From Chitinispirillum alkaliphilum (GTDB lineage Bacteria; Fibrobacterota; Chitinivibrionia; Chitinivibrionales; Chitinispirillaceae): 64,000 bases of DNA. Location: positions 220,454 to 284,453 of the forward strand of contig LDWW01000003.1 of NCBI GenBank assembly GCA_001045525.1, read 5' to 3'. Numbering within the stretch: the first letter of the stretch is position 1; every line of letters begins with the position of its first letter. Positions 34,510-44,153 of the stretch are shown piece after piece. A model generated the notes under the pieces. The model had not been told where the DNA came from. It did no database searches and was given only the letters and a program-made list of their open reading frames with translations. A program made the translations under genes and the position numbers.

Positions 34510-35904
34510 TCAGGTGTAATAATTTGATTCACTTTGAAGGTATTTCAGATAAGAGCTGTTTTGTCGTTCCCAACTATGTATAATGGATTTTCCCACAACT
34601 TTCATAAATGATGGGAAAAAATGGTGGAAAAGAGAACTATTAATTCCTGAGCGCAGGGCACTCAAGCCGCTCTGGTATGCTTCAACCATTGCGCTTTTAT
34701 AATTGTAGTAGGAACGGAAACAACTGAGCATTCCTTTTTGAAGGGCGAGCGGAGACATTTGTGAGGGTTTGAAAACCACATGAAGCCCATCATAGAATTG
34801 CCAGTTTTTGTGAAGAATTCTTCCATCTTTTTCATATAATGAGAACAGTTCAGTTCCCGGCAGCGGTGTGAGGACATTGTACTGGATGAAGTTTAGCCCC
34901 GCTTTTTTTGCAAATTTGGAGGTTGTGGAGAAAATCTCCGGGGTATCAGGGTCGTTTCCAAGCATAAACATTCCATGTACCTGAATACCCGCCTTACGGA
35001 AAAGTTTTATTGATTTAGTAACCTCTTCGATTTTTTGTCTCTTTTTCATCAGATCAAGTGAGCGCGGATTAACAGATTCGAGCCCTACATATACAACCCT
35101 GCACCCCGCTATGGCCATTTTTTTCACCAGCGGAAAGTCTCTGGTGATGTCGCTTCTTACCTGAGCACTCCAGGGTCTTCTGAACTTATATTTCAGCATT
35201 CCATCAACTATAGCGTGGGTTCTTTTTCTGTTTGCTGCAAAATTATCATCAACAAAGAACACTGCACCACTTCTAATGGCCATGATTTCTTCCAAAACCC
35301 TTTGAGGGCTCTGAGCTCGGTAGCTCTGACCAAACATTTTTGTTACAGAGCAGAAATTGCAGCTATGAGGACATCCCCTGGAGGTCATGACCGGCCAGAT
35401 AGAGAGCTTGGGGTTGCCTTCAATAAGTGAGTAATCGGGTATGGGCAGAGAATCGAGGTCTTCTACTTTTCTCCCCTGAACTACCCCCTTAATACTCTTA
35501 TCGCTTAAGAGGTTATTCAGTACCATTTCACCTTCCCCGCAAACGACACAATCGAAATCATTTTTCAGGGTATCAGGGAGCATACTTGGATGTATACCGC
35601 CTATTATGGTTCGGGAAGAGAGGTTATGAGCGGTTCTGAGATTTTTGTATTGTTTACCGATGGCCAGACCCCGCGTAACGGTGGATGTCATGCAGGTAAG
35701 GCAAAGAATATCGGCATCGAGAAGCTCTGTTTCTGAAATTTTTCTTCTAAGTATATTCTCATTTATAACAGAGCACCGGTAACCGGCAGATCGGGCCTGG
35801 GTTGCGAGGTAGAGAGGTCCCAGAAGTGGGATTTTCATAAATTTTGAGTATACGTTGTATTCTGAACCTTCAGGTTCAACGAAAACGATTTTTTCTTTTT
35901 TCAT
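34510..35904 (-). CDS. B12-binding radical SAM protein
   Basis: 464 residues. The N-terminal ~150 residues form a cobalamin-binding fold (IPLLGPLYLATQARSAGYRC ... DCVVCGEGE). The radical SAM core has RGCPHSCNFCSV with the CxxxCxxC cluster motif, then PLPGTELFS near the end of the barrel. Relatives (BchE/HpnJ-like) act on unactivated carbons, including methylations and ring or chain rearrangements. It leads the small ACP/NadE-like locus. The substrate is not evident. Confidence 0.88.
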   Translation of the reverse strand: MKKEKIVFVEPEGSEYNVYSKFMKIPLLGPLYLATQARSAGYRCSVINENILRRKISETELLDADILCLTCMTSTVTRGLAIGKQYKNLRTAHNLSSRTIIGGIHPSMLPDTLKNDFDCVVCGEGEMVLNNLLSDKSIKGVVQGRKVEDLDSLPIPDYSLIEGNPKLSIWPVMTSRGCPHSCNFCSVTKMFGQSYRAQSPQRVLEEIMAIRSGAVFFVDDNFAANRKRTHAIVDGMLKYKFRRPWSAQVRSDITRDFPLVKKMAIAGCRVVYVGLESVNPRSLDLMKKRQKIEEVTKSIKLFRKAGIQVHGMFMLGNDPDTPEIFSTTSKFAKKAGLNFIQYNVLTPLPGTELFSLYEKDGRILHKNWQFYDGLHVVFKPSQMSPLALQKGMLSCFRSYYNYKSAMVEAYQSGLSALRSGINSSLFHHFFPSFMKVVGKSIIHSWERQNSSYLKYLQSESNYYT

Positions 35905-36116
35905 ATTGAGAATACCCCTTGTTCTTTGCTTTGATGTAATGCAAAACCCGTTCCAAATTGCGAAGGATTTATGAATGGAATAAATATTGCACCGGACTTT
36001 TGGTTTAGAGATTAGGTGTAGATCGGGTGGTGGAATCTTCCGGCAGTTTATATGAATTTGTCTCTCCCTGAAACATCGGGAGAACCCAAAAAATTATCAT
36101 ATAAGGAGAGGGTGCA

Positions 36117-39100
36117 GTGAGTAGAGCTGATGAGCGAAGCGGTGGAGATTCACTTTGGTATAAGGATGCGATCATCTATGAGGTGCATGTTCGTGCATTT
36201 GGAGACAGTAACAGCGATGGAGTAGGGGATTTTAAAGGTCTCACGGAAAAACTGGACTATCTTGAGAGTCTTGGCATAACCGCCATTTGGCTTCTCCCTT
36301 TTTACCCCTCCCCCTTGCGCGATGATGGTTACGATATTGCCGATTATCTCAGCATAAACCCCGATTACGGAAAACTTGCTGATTTTAAAGCCTTCCTTAA
36401 AGCCGCTCATAAAAGGGGAATAAAAGTGATTGCCGAGCTTGTGCTCAATCATACATCTATGGAACACAACTGGTTTCAGAGAGCCCGCAGATCTCCTCCC
36501 GGTTCTAAAATACGGGACATGTATGTGTGGAGCTCAACGGCGGAAAAATACCGTGAAGCGAGGATAATATTCAGTGATTTTGAGTTTTCAAACTGGTCTT
36601 GGGACCATGTGGCTAAAGCTTACTATTGGCACCGGTTCTACTCCCATCAGCCCGATCTCAACTTCGATAACCCAAGGGTGCATAAGATGCTTCTGAGGGT
36701 TATAGATTTTTGGTTTTCGATGGGGGTGGATGGCTTGCGGCTGGATGCCGTTCCCTATCTTTATGAAAGGGAGGGGACCAATTGCGAAAACCTCCCTGAA
36801 ACCCATGACTTTTTAAAGGAATTACGGGCACATGTGGATGCCCGTTTTGAGGGAAAAATGCTTCTCTCGGAAGCAAACCAATGGCCCGAGGATGCGGTTG
36901 AGTATTTTGGAGATGGTGATGAATCACATATGGCGTTTCATTTCCCGCTTATGCCCAGAATGTTTATGGCTATCCAGATGGAGGATAACTTTCCGATTAT
37001 CGATATTCTAAGATCCACCCCTGAGATTCCGGACAACTGTCAGTGGGCCCTTTTCCTGAGAAACCATGATGAGTTAACGCTTGAAATGGTAACAGATGAA
37101 GAGCGGGACTATATGTATAGGGTCTACGCACAGGATACCCGTGCAAAGATAAATCTGGGAATACGGAGAAGACTTGCTCCTCTTCTCTCAAATGACAGAC
37201 GAAAAATTGAACTGATGAACATACTTCTCTTCTCTCTTCCCGGAACCCCTATCATCTACTATGGCGATGAGATCGGTATGGGTGATCATTACTACCTTGG
37301 TGACAGAAACGGGGTACGCACACCAATGCAATGGGGACCGGACCGAAATGCGGGCTTTTCAAACGCCAATCCCCATAAACTTTATCTGCCTGTAATAATC
37401 GATCCTGAATATCACTATGAAGCGGTAAATGTGCAAAATCAGGAATCCAGCTACTCCTCTTTGCTCTGGTGGATGCGTGGGGTTATCGCAATGCGAAAAA
37501 GGTTCAAAGCATTCTCAAGAGGAGAAATTAAAATCATACCAAACGATAACCCCAAGGTATTAACCTTCTTAAGAGAATACAAAGAAGAAACTATGCTTGT
37601 TGTGGTCAATTTGTCACGTTTTCCGCAAGTGGTAAATATCGATATGCCCGAATATGCGGGGTGTATTCCAGAAGAAGTTTTCGGTAGAACCAGTTATCCG
37701 ATAATAAAGGAAGCTCCCTATATGCTCACCCTTGGGCCGTACGACTACTACTGGCTGCTTCTGACAAAGAGTCCCGAAACTGTTGGTGTAGAAGAAAAAG
37801 TGAGAGTATTAAGTGTAAAAAGACGCTGGGAGGAACTCTTCGAGGGTAGTGAGAGAAATATGCTTGAGGAGAATGTGTTTCCGGAATATCTCCAGCGCTG
37901 CAGGTGGTTTACAGTCAAAAAGAATAAAAAGATAAATACATTGTCAATCATTGAAGAAGCGCGGGTACATGATGGATCATGGTCATGCAGGCTGACCGTT
38001 TTGAGGGTGACCTACAGCCATGGACCGGAAGAGCAGTATCTGCTGCCTGTTTCTTATGTGCCTAAGAATCTTACCGGCGGTATACTGGAAGAGTTTCCGC
38101 AGGCCATAATAGCAGATGTAAGCGTAGATAAGGAGGAAGGGATCCTCTATGATGGCACTTATGATGAGAGGCTTCACAAACTTCTGTTTAGAACCGTTGT
38201 AAGCCGAAAAAAGATAAAGGGGAAAACAGGGCACTTTACTGGAGTACCGGGTAAGGAGTTGAGGAACATTCTTACCCAAAATCATCAACCAATACCTTCA
38301 AGGCCTCTTAAAGTAGAGCAGAGTAACACTGCAATACTCTACGATGAGATTCTTTTTTTCAAACTCTACAGAAGGCTTGAAGAGGGAGTTAATCCGGAGT
38401 TTGAGATTTTACGATACCTGGGCACTCAGACTGAGTTTAAAAATATCCCTCCTTACGCCGGAGCTCTTGAATATAAAAGTGACAATAAAATCCCCCTCAC
38501 TGCAGCAATAATGCAGGGGTATGTGGAGAATAGCGGTAATGCGTGGAGTTATTCCTCAGGGGTTGTGACAAAATATTTTGAGCAAATACTTGCAGAGCGT
38601 GGAAGTTTACCGGCTATGCCTGTTGAATACCCTGCGCTTATAGATGTAGGCAGCAAACCAATCCCCGATTTTTTCAGGGAACTTGTGGGGGAACTGTTTT
38701 TGGAAATGGTTGCACTTTTGGGAAAAAGAACTGCAGAACTTCACAAAGCCCTGGTTTGTAAAGATGACTATAAGGCTTTTACTCCTGAACCTTTTTCCCT
38801 TTTATATCAAAGATCGGTTTATCAGTCGGTTCAGGGTATTGTGCAGAAGACATTCAGATCTGCAGAAAAGGAGCTGAAAAACATGTCTTCTGAAAACAGG
38901 GCAGAGGTGGAAGAGTTATTGGGAATGGAGCGCAATATTCTTACTGTCCTGAGGAGAATATCATCGGTTAAAATACCCTCTCAGAAAATAAGAATACATG
39001 GTGATTATCACCTGGGACAGGTCCTTTTCACCGGAAAAGATTTTATCATTATGGATTTTGAGGGCGAATCAACTCGTCCATTGAGTGAGCGTAAACTGAA

Positions 39101-39449
39101 ACGATCCCCTTTCAGGGACGTGGCGGGGATTATTCGTTCCTTCCATTATGTAGCTTACAGCACTCTTTTTATGGAGTCTACATTCAGAAAAGAAGATATT
39201 CCATTTCTGTCAACCTGGATTGAGCCCTGGTATCATTTTCTTAACGGAATATTCCTCAAATCCTATCTCCAGACTGCTTCCGATGAAGGTTTCATTCCGG
39301 AAAACAGTAAGCATGTCGATATATTGCTTAAGACATTCCTTATAAATAAGGCAATGCATGAATTAGGATATGAAATCAGCAGCAGGCCTGATTGGTTAAT
39401 AATTCCGGTAAAAGGCATTAAGAGCATAATGAGAGAAAATCCGGAATAA
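36117..39449 (+). CDS. treS: Trehalose synthase / maltokinase fusion
   Basis: 1110 residues. Residues about 1-560 are a GH13 trehalose synthase: WYKDAIIYEVHVRAF, GVDGLRLDAVPYL (nucleophile Asp), LLSEANQWPED and FLRNHDELTLEM. The C-terminal part, about 620-1110, is a Pep2-like maltokinase with IRIHGDYHLGQVLFTGKDF and IIMDFEGESTRP. The enzyme interconverts maltose and trehalose and phosphorylates maltose to maltose-1-phosphate, the donor of the GlgE glucan pathway. GlgE is not in the window. The start is GTG 36117 with AAGGAGAGG upstream. Confidence 0.95.
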   Translation: MSRADERSGGDSLWYKDAIIYEVHVRAFGDSNSDGVGDFKGLTEKLDYLESLGITAIWLLPFYPSPLRDDGYDIADYLSINPDYGKLADFKAFLKAAHKRGIKVIAELVLNHTSMEHNWFQRARRSPPGSKIRDMYVWSSTAEKYREARIIFSDFEFSNWSWDHVAKAYYWHRFYSHQPDLNFDNPRVHKMLLRVIDFWFSMGVDGLRLDAVPYLYEREGTNCENLPETHDFLKELRAHVDARFEGKMLLSEANQWPEDAVEYFGDGDESHMAFHFPLMPRMFMAIQMEDNFPIIDILRSTPEIPDNCQWALFLRNHDELTLEMVTDEERDYMYRVYAQDTRAKINLGIRRRLAPLLSNDRRKIELMNILLFSLPGTPIIYYGDEIGMGDHYYLGDRNGVRTPMQWGPDRNAGFSNANPHKLYLPVIIDPEYHYEAVNVQNQESSYSSLLWWMRGVIAMRKRFKAFSRGEIKIIPNDNPKVLTFLREYKEETMLVVVNLSRFPQVVNIDMPEYAGCIPEEVFGRTSYPIIKEAPYMLTLGPYDYYWLLLTKSPETVGVEEKVRVLSVKRRWEELFEGSERNMLEENVFPEYLQRCRWFTVKKNKKINTLSIIEEARVHDGSWSCRLTVLRVTYSHGPEEQYLLPVSYVPKNLTGGILEEFPQAIIADVSVDKEEGILYDGTYDERLHKLLFRTVVSRKKIKGKTGHFTGVPGKELRNILTQNHQPIPSRPLKVEQSNTAILYDEILFFKLYRRLEEGVNPEFEILRYLGTQTEFKNIPPYAGALEYKSDNKIPLTAAIMQGYVENSGNAWSYSSGVVTKYFEQILAERGSLPAMPVEYPALIDVGSKPIPDFFRELVGELFLEMVALLGKRTAELHKALVCKDDYKAFTPEPFSLLYQRSVYQSVQGIVQKTFRSAEKELKNMSSENRAEVEELLGMERNILTVLRRISSVKIPSQKIRIHGDYHLGQVLFTGKDFIIMDFEGESTRPLSERKLKRSPFRDVAGIIRSFHYVAYSTLFMESTFRKEDIPFLSTWIEPWYHFLNGIFLKSYLQTASDEGFIPENSKHVDILLKTFLINKAMHELGYEISSRPDWLIIPVKGIKSIMRENPE

Positions 39450-39533
39450 TGTCTTCGGTATCAAAACTGATAGCGCACGCTTACAGGGTGAGTGCCTGTT
39501 ATTACGTTTTGGATAAAGGGGGGATGTGTAAAA

Positions 39534-40127
39534 TCAGGTGTTACCCTTATAACACTTAAAACACCCCTCCATGTGGTCATTAACCATGCCAACCGCCTGC
39601 ATAAAGGAGTAACAAATTACCGTACCCACAAAACTAAAACCTCTTCTTTTCAAATCCTTACTCATAAGATCTGATTCTTTGCTGTGGGTAGGTATTTCAC
39701 TAACGGTTTTTGGGGGGGGGGAGGGAAAGATCGTTTTATAATTAGTAAATCTCCAGATGTATTCGTTAAAAGATCCGAATTCTTTTCTGAGTTTTATGAA
39801 GGCTTTTGCATTTTTAACTGCCGAAGTAATCTTAAGTCTGTTCCTGATAATACCCCGGTTAGACATTAGTCTTTCTGTGTCAACTCCGGAAAAAGCTGCA
39901 ATCGCTTCATAATCCCAATCGAGAAAAGCCTTTTTGAAATGGTCTCTTTTTTTTAGAATTGTTAACCAGGATAAACCGGCTTGAAATCCTTCCAGTATAA
40001 TCATTTCGAAAAGTTTGGTATCATCATGTACCGGAACACCCCATTCAAGATCATGGTATCTGCAATAATCCGGATCATTCCCTGCCCATGAGCATCTCTG
40101 GATAACTGTCAAGAAGTGCCTCCGCAA
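39534..40127 (-). CDS. tag: DNA-3-methyladenine glycosylase I
   Basis: 197 residues of the Tag family: RCSWAGNDPDYCRYHDLEWGVP at the N terminus (motif split here by residues Cys, His), GFQAGLSWLTILKKRDHF, and the zinc-ligand ending VNDHMEGCFKC. It excises 3-methyladenine from DNA. The ATG at 40127 overlaps the end of ispD by 53 bases; a TTG at 40112 is another possible start. A run of ten C in the coding strand (39712-39721) encodes prolines before the last third of the protein, so a slip would truncate it. Confidence 0.9.
   Translation of the reverse strand: MRRHFLTVIQRCSWAGNDPDYCRYHDLEWGVPVHDDTKLFEMIILEGFQAGLSWLTILKKRDHFKKAFLDWDYEAIAAFSGVDTERLMSNRGIIRNRLKITSAVKNAKAFIKLRKEFGSFNEYIWRFTNYKTIFPSPPPKTVSEIPTHSKESDLMSKDLKRRGFSFVGTVICYSFMQAVGMVNDHMEGCFKCYKGNT
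39712..39721 (-). repeat. Poly-C (G10) tract inside tag
   Basis: Ten consecutive G on the plus strand lie within the tag coding region, encoding Pro-Pro-Pro. A one-base change would remove the C-terminal zinc ligands and the conserved VGTVICYSFMQAVGM region. Confidence 0.7.
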
Positions 40128-40779
40128 TCATCATATCAGCTGGTGTGGTAATTTTAAAGTTAAGAGGATCCCCAAATGAAAACCCGGTTTTAATACCTTT
40201 ACGTTCCATTAAGGAAGCTTCATCGGTAGGTGGCGGTGTCATAAGTGTTTCATCTTCGAAACATTCAAGTAACAAGTTGCGTTTGAGTAGCTGAGGTGTT
40301 CCAACCCTAATAACACTCGAGCGGTCAACAGTTTCACCTGTTGTATTTCCTTTGAATGTTCTGAGCGTATCCACAACGGGTGTAGCGGTAATGACACATT
40401 TGAATTTAGAACGCATTTCAAGAACAGAATCGATGACTTTTTCAGATAAGAAAGGTCGTGCTGCATCATGTACCAGTATCCATTCTGCATCAGACTTCTT
40501 AGCTCCATTTCTCACTGATTTCCATCGTTGATCTCCGCCGATGGTTAAAGATACACAATTCTTGAGATCCGGATAATTATTGAGGAAATCTTCTGCTTTG
40601 TTAATCATTTGTTCAGAAACTACAAGAATAACAGAAGAGATATCTTTATGCGACGCAAATCTTATGAGCGAATAATAAAGGATAGGTTTGTCTTTAAGCT
40701 TTACGAAAGCCTTTGGGATGGAATATCCGAGTCTTGATCCTGATCCAGCAGCTACAATAATGGCATCTGTTTTATTCAT
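40075..40779 (-). CDS. ispD: 2-C-methyl-D-erythritol 4-phosphate cytidylyltransferase
   Basis: 234 residues. It begins with DAIIVAAGSGSRLGYSIPKA, and has VLVHDAARPFLSE-like AEWILVHDAARPF and DTLRTF, DRSSVIRVGTPQ, ITTPADMMIAEALL: all IspD motifs. It makes 4-diphosphocytidyl-methylerythritol in the MEP isoprenoid pathway. A terminator separates it from argG upstream, so it is probably transcribed with tag but not with the arg genes. Confidence 0.95.
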   Translation of the reverse strand: MNKTDAIIVAAGSGSRLGYSIPKAFVKLKDKPILYYSLIRFASHKDISSVILVVSEQMINKAEDFLNNYPDLKNCVSLTIGGDQRWKSVRNGAKKSDAEWILVHDAARPFLSEKVIDSVLEMRSKFKCVITATPVVDTLRTFKGNTTGETVDRSSVIRVGTPQLLKRNLLLECFEDETLMTPPPTDEASLMERKGIKTGFSFGDPLNFKITTPADMMIAEALLDSYPEMLMGRE

Positions 40780-40789
40780 ATGATAAAAG

Positions 40790-40810
40790 AAGGGAGCATT
40801 ACACTCCCTT
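40790..40810 (-). terminator. Terminator of the arg operon
   Basis: AAGGGAG (40790-40796) pairs with CTCCCTT (40804-40810) with a 7-base loop, followed on the minus strand by CTTTTATC. It lies between argG and ispD. Confidence 0.75.
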
Positions 40811-40853
40811 GGTTGTAAAAGCGAAAGAAGATTAACTGTTAACAGCAGTCTGT

Positions 40854-42071
40854 TTAATTTGAAGAATCTATATTTTTACGTTCTACCATACCTGCCACCT
40901 TCATCGGTAAACCGAATACTTTTATAAACCCGGTAGCATCTTTCTGGTCGTAGAGTTCTGTGTCACTGAATGAAGCCAAATCCTCGATATACAACGATTT
41001 TTCAGCCTCAGTACCAACAGGAACAACGTTTCCTTTGTATAGTTTGAGCCGAACTTTTCCAGTGACATTTTTCTGGGTTGATTTTACAAATGCATCCAGA
41101 GCTTCCCGAAGAGCAGAGAACCACTGTCCGTCATATACAAGTTCTGCATATTTAATTGACAGAATTTCTTTCTGATGAGCAGTGTCTCTGTCAAGGACGA
41201 GGTTTTCAAGTTGACGATGAGCAGCATAGAGAATTGTTCCACCCGGAGTTTCATATACACCACGTGATTTAATCCCTACAAGTCGGTTTTCTACAACGTC
41301 AACCTGACCGATTCCATGATCTGAACCATATTTGTTCAGGGCGGTTAGAAGTTCTACCGGGCTCATTTTTTTTCCGTTAACAGCTGTTGGAGTACCTTTT
41401 TCGAAGGATATTTCAATGTATTCTGGTTTATCCGGAGCTTTTTCGATAGTGTTTGATAGTGTATAGACTTCATCGGGTGGTTCATTGGCAGGGTTTTCCA
41501 GAACTCCACCTTCGTGAGAGATGTGCCATATGTTTCTATCTTCTGAGTAAATGCGCTTTTTTGATTGTGAAATTGGAATGTTATGTTTTTGAGCATATGC
41601 TATACATTCTTCTCTGGAGTGAAGATTCCATAGCGGATCTTTCCAGGGTGCGATTATTTTCAGTGAAGGATCGAGGGCCATAATTGTTAATTCAAAACGC
41701 ACCTGGTCGTTTCCTTTACCAGTAGCACCGTGTGCAATTGCCTCAGCACCTTCTTTCTGTGCAATCTCAACAGCCCTTTTGGCAATGAGTGGTCGGGCAA
41801 AACTTGTTCCAAGGAGATAGCATTTTTCATAAACCGCTCCAGCCTGTACAGTAGGATATATGAAGTCGGTAATAAACTCCTCTGTGAGATTTTCGATATA
41901 GAGTTTTGAGGCACCTGTTTTTAGAGCTTTTTCTTCTAAGCCACTAAGCTCCTCCTCTTGACCGAGATCAGCACAAACAGCAATGACTTCGCAATTGTAG
42001 TTTTCCTTGAGCCAGGGAATCATGATTGAAGTGTCAAGACCGCCGGAGTAAAGTAATACAACTTTTTTCAT
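40854..42071 (-). CDS. argG: Argininosuccinate synthase
   Basis: 405 residues. N-terminal ATP site [20 protein letters not shown], then [15 protein letters not shown] and [15 protein letters not shown], all conserved in argininosuccinate synthase type 1. It condenses citrulline and aspartate. It is the last gene of argC-B-D-G, with 53 bases after argD. Confidence 0.96.
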   Translation of the reverse strand: MKKVVLLYSGGLDTSIMIPWLKENYNCEVIAVCADLGQEEELSGLEEKALKTGASKLYIENLTEEFITDFIYPTVQAGAVYEKCYLLGTSFARPLIAKRAVEIAQKEGAEAIAHGATGKGNDQVRFELTIMALDPSLKIIAPWKDPLWNLHSREECIAYAQKHNIPISQSKKRIYSEDRNIWHISHEGGVLENPANEPPDEVYTLSNTIEKAPDKPEYIEISFEKGTPTAVNGKKMSPVELLTALNKYGSDHGIGQVDVVENRLVGIKSRGVYETPGGTILYAAHRQLENLVLDRDTAHQKEILSIKYAELVYDGQWFSALREALDAFVKSTQKNVTGKVRLKLYKGNVVPVGTEAEKSLYIEDLASFSDTELYDQKDATGFIKVFGLPMKVAGMVERKNIDSSN

Positions 42072-42124
42072 AATGTTTTACATCCTTGATGGAAACAGTT
42101 ATTAGTTAGAGCAAATAGTAATAT

Positions 42125-43324
42125 TTACCTACAAGCAATTTTAATGTTCAATGCAGCCACAGCTTTGCTGAATATATCAAAAGCTTCATCTATATGTTCT
42201 GATGTAACAGTAAGGGGAGGCATGAATCTTATGGTATTATTGTTAGCTTTAACCAAAAGCAGGCCATCCCTTTTGCAATCATCAATGACCTGATCAGGGT
42301 TTTCTGTAAAGCGCACGCCAAGTAAAAGTCCTTCGCCCCTTACACCTTCTATGATGTCGTAATCCTTGGCTGCTTCGGAAAGTTTATCAGCCAGGTATTT
42401 GCCATTTTCCTGTACTTTTTTCAAAAAAACAGGTTCTGACACAATATCAATGATCTGAGCACCAAGTGCACAGGCCAGTGGATTTCCTCCGAAAGTTGTA
42501 CCGTGATTTCCCGGAGTGATAGCGGAAGCAATGTCATCTGTACAGATCACAGCCCCCAGGGGAAGTCCACCACCAAGAGGCTTTGCAAGTGCCATAATAT
42601 CAGGGATGACATTGTGCTGCTCGTAGTTCCATAGTGTTCCAGTGCGGCCGGTGCCACATTGTATTTCATCAAAAACGAGTGCTATTGAATTTTTGTTTGC
42701 ATATTCCCTCAGGAATTTCAGAAATTCAGTATCAGCCTTGTTGATACCGCCTTCACCTTGTAAGGGTTCAACGATTATGGCTGCAAACTTGTGGGAGTCA
42801 AGTTTCCTTTTTGTTGCCTCTGAGTCATTGAATGGAGCATAATGGAACCCCTGCACAATTGGTTCAAAACCGGAGTGAAAAGATTCCTGTGCTGTAGCGC
42901 TGAGGGCACCGTAAGTTCGTCCATGAAAACTGTTGGTAAAAGAGAGAATGTGGTATTTTTCTTCATCAATTTTTTTTGCCCATTTGCGTGAAAATTTTAT
43001 CGCAGCCTCTATTGCTTCCGTTCCGCTGTTACAGAAAAAGACCTTGTCGGCGAAACTTTTTTCGATGAGTTTTGACGCCAGGTCTATCTGCGGTTGGGTA
43101 TGGTAGAGGTTTGAAGTGTGGATAAGCAAAGCAGCCTGATGCTGTAGGGTTTCAATAAGGAGTGGATGAGAATGCCCCAGGGCATTAACTGCAATCCCAG
43201 ACCCGAAATCAAGATACTTTTTTCCTTTTGAATCAAAGATGTGGACTCCCGCCCCTCCGGACATAGGGGGGCCACTGCGTTTGTAGGTGTTTACAAAGAG
43301 ATTGTTATACTCATTTTCTTTCAT
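42125..43324 (-). CDS. argD: Acetylornithine aminotransferase
   Basis: 399 residues. PLP-dependent class III aminotransferase: GSGIAVNALGHSHP, FCNSGTEAIEAAIKFSRKW, FDEIQCGTGRTGTLW and the Schiff-base lysine in MALAKPLGGG. Converts N-acetylglutamate semialdehyde to N-acetylornithine. Located between argB and argG in arginine order. Confidence 0.93.
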   Translation of the reverse strand: MKENEYNNLFVNTYKRSGPPMSGGAGVHIFDSKGKKYLDFGSGIAVNALGHSHPLLIETLQHQAALLIHTSNLYHTQPQIDLASKLIEKSFADKVFFCNSGTEAIEAAIKFSRKWAKKIDEEKYHILSFTNSFHGRTYGALSATAQESFHSGFEPIVQGFHYAPFNDSEATKRKLDSHKFAAIIVEPLQGEGGINKADTEFLKFLREYANKNSIALVFDEIQCGTGRTGTLWNYEQHNVIPDIMALAKPLGGGLPLGAVICTDDIASAITPGNHGTTFGGNPLACALGAQIIDIVSEPVFLKKVQENGKYLADKLSEAAKDYDIIEGVRGEGLLLGVRFTENPDQVIDDCKRDGLLLVKANNNTIRFMPPLTVTSEHIDEAFDIFSKAVAALNIKIACR

Positions 43325-43356
43325 AGAGAATGCCTCTTGAGATTTTTAAAAAGTAT

Positions 43357-44142
43357 TTAGCTGTGGATTACAGTTCCGGCGGATTCACCTCTTATCAGTT
43401 CGTTTTTCAGTGTGTCTTTATTTGTCCATCCGCAAATATGAACTCTTTTAACTCCGCTTCTGATAGCTTCGGCTGCAGAACGCAGTTTAGGAATCATACC
43501 ACCCGTTATGTGCCCCTCAGAGATTAGCTGTTCGATTTCATCAATATGGATATCATTTCTCTGTGTGTCATCAATCATTACGCCTGCAACATCGGAAACA
43601 AAAATTAAGTCATCGGCTTTAATTGCCTTTGCGAGTTCGCTTGCTGCCAGATCCGCATTTACATTGTATATTGTACCATCGCTACCTCTTGAAACGGGAG
43701 AGATAACCGGTACCAGATTTGCCGATCTGAAGAAATCGAATATCCGTGTATTTACTTTTTCAATTCTCCCCACGTAACCGATATCTTTATTTTTATGCAG
43801 CATTTTTGACGCAATAAAGAGATCTGCATCAACACCACTTATCCCAGCGGCTGATATATTTTCGCAAAGCAGGGCATTAACAATCTTTTTGTTGACATTT
43901 CCGGAGAGTACCATTTGCACAATTTTCACCATTTCTTCATCGGTGACCCGCATCCCATCAACAAAGGTAAAATCTTTATTTAAAAGATCGAGTTGGCGGG
44001 CGATATCTTTGCCGCCACCATGTACAACAATGGGGAAATTATCATCGGTGAGCATACCTATGCTTTGTCCGAGCTCACGCAAAAGCCCTCGGGCGTCAAC
44101 TGTTGATCCACCTATTTTTATGATAATAGTATTCATGGGCAT
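43357..44142 (-). CDS. argB: Acetylglutamate kinase
   Basis: 261 residues. IIIKIGGSTVD at the N terminus, FPIVVHGGGKDI, the acetylglutamate site FVDGMRVTDEEMVKIVQMVL and DLIFVSDVAGVM are all conserved. It phosphorylates N-acetylglutamate. It lies 11 bases after argC and 32 before argD. Confidence 0.95.
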   Translation of the reverse strand: MPMNTIIIKIGGSTVDARGLLRELGQSIGMLTDDNFPIVVHGGGKDIARQLDLLNKDFTFVDGMRVTDEEMVKIVQMVLSGNVNKKIVNALLCENISAAGISGVDADLFIASKMLHKNKDIGYVGRIEKVNTRIFDFFRSANLVPVISPVSRGSDGTIYNVNADLAASELAKAIKADDLIFVSDVAGVMIDDTQRNDIHIDEIEQLISEGHITGGMIPKLRSAAEAIRSGVKRVHICGWTNKDTLKNELIRGESAGTVIHS

Positions 44143-44153
44143 AGTATTCCTGT

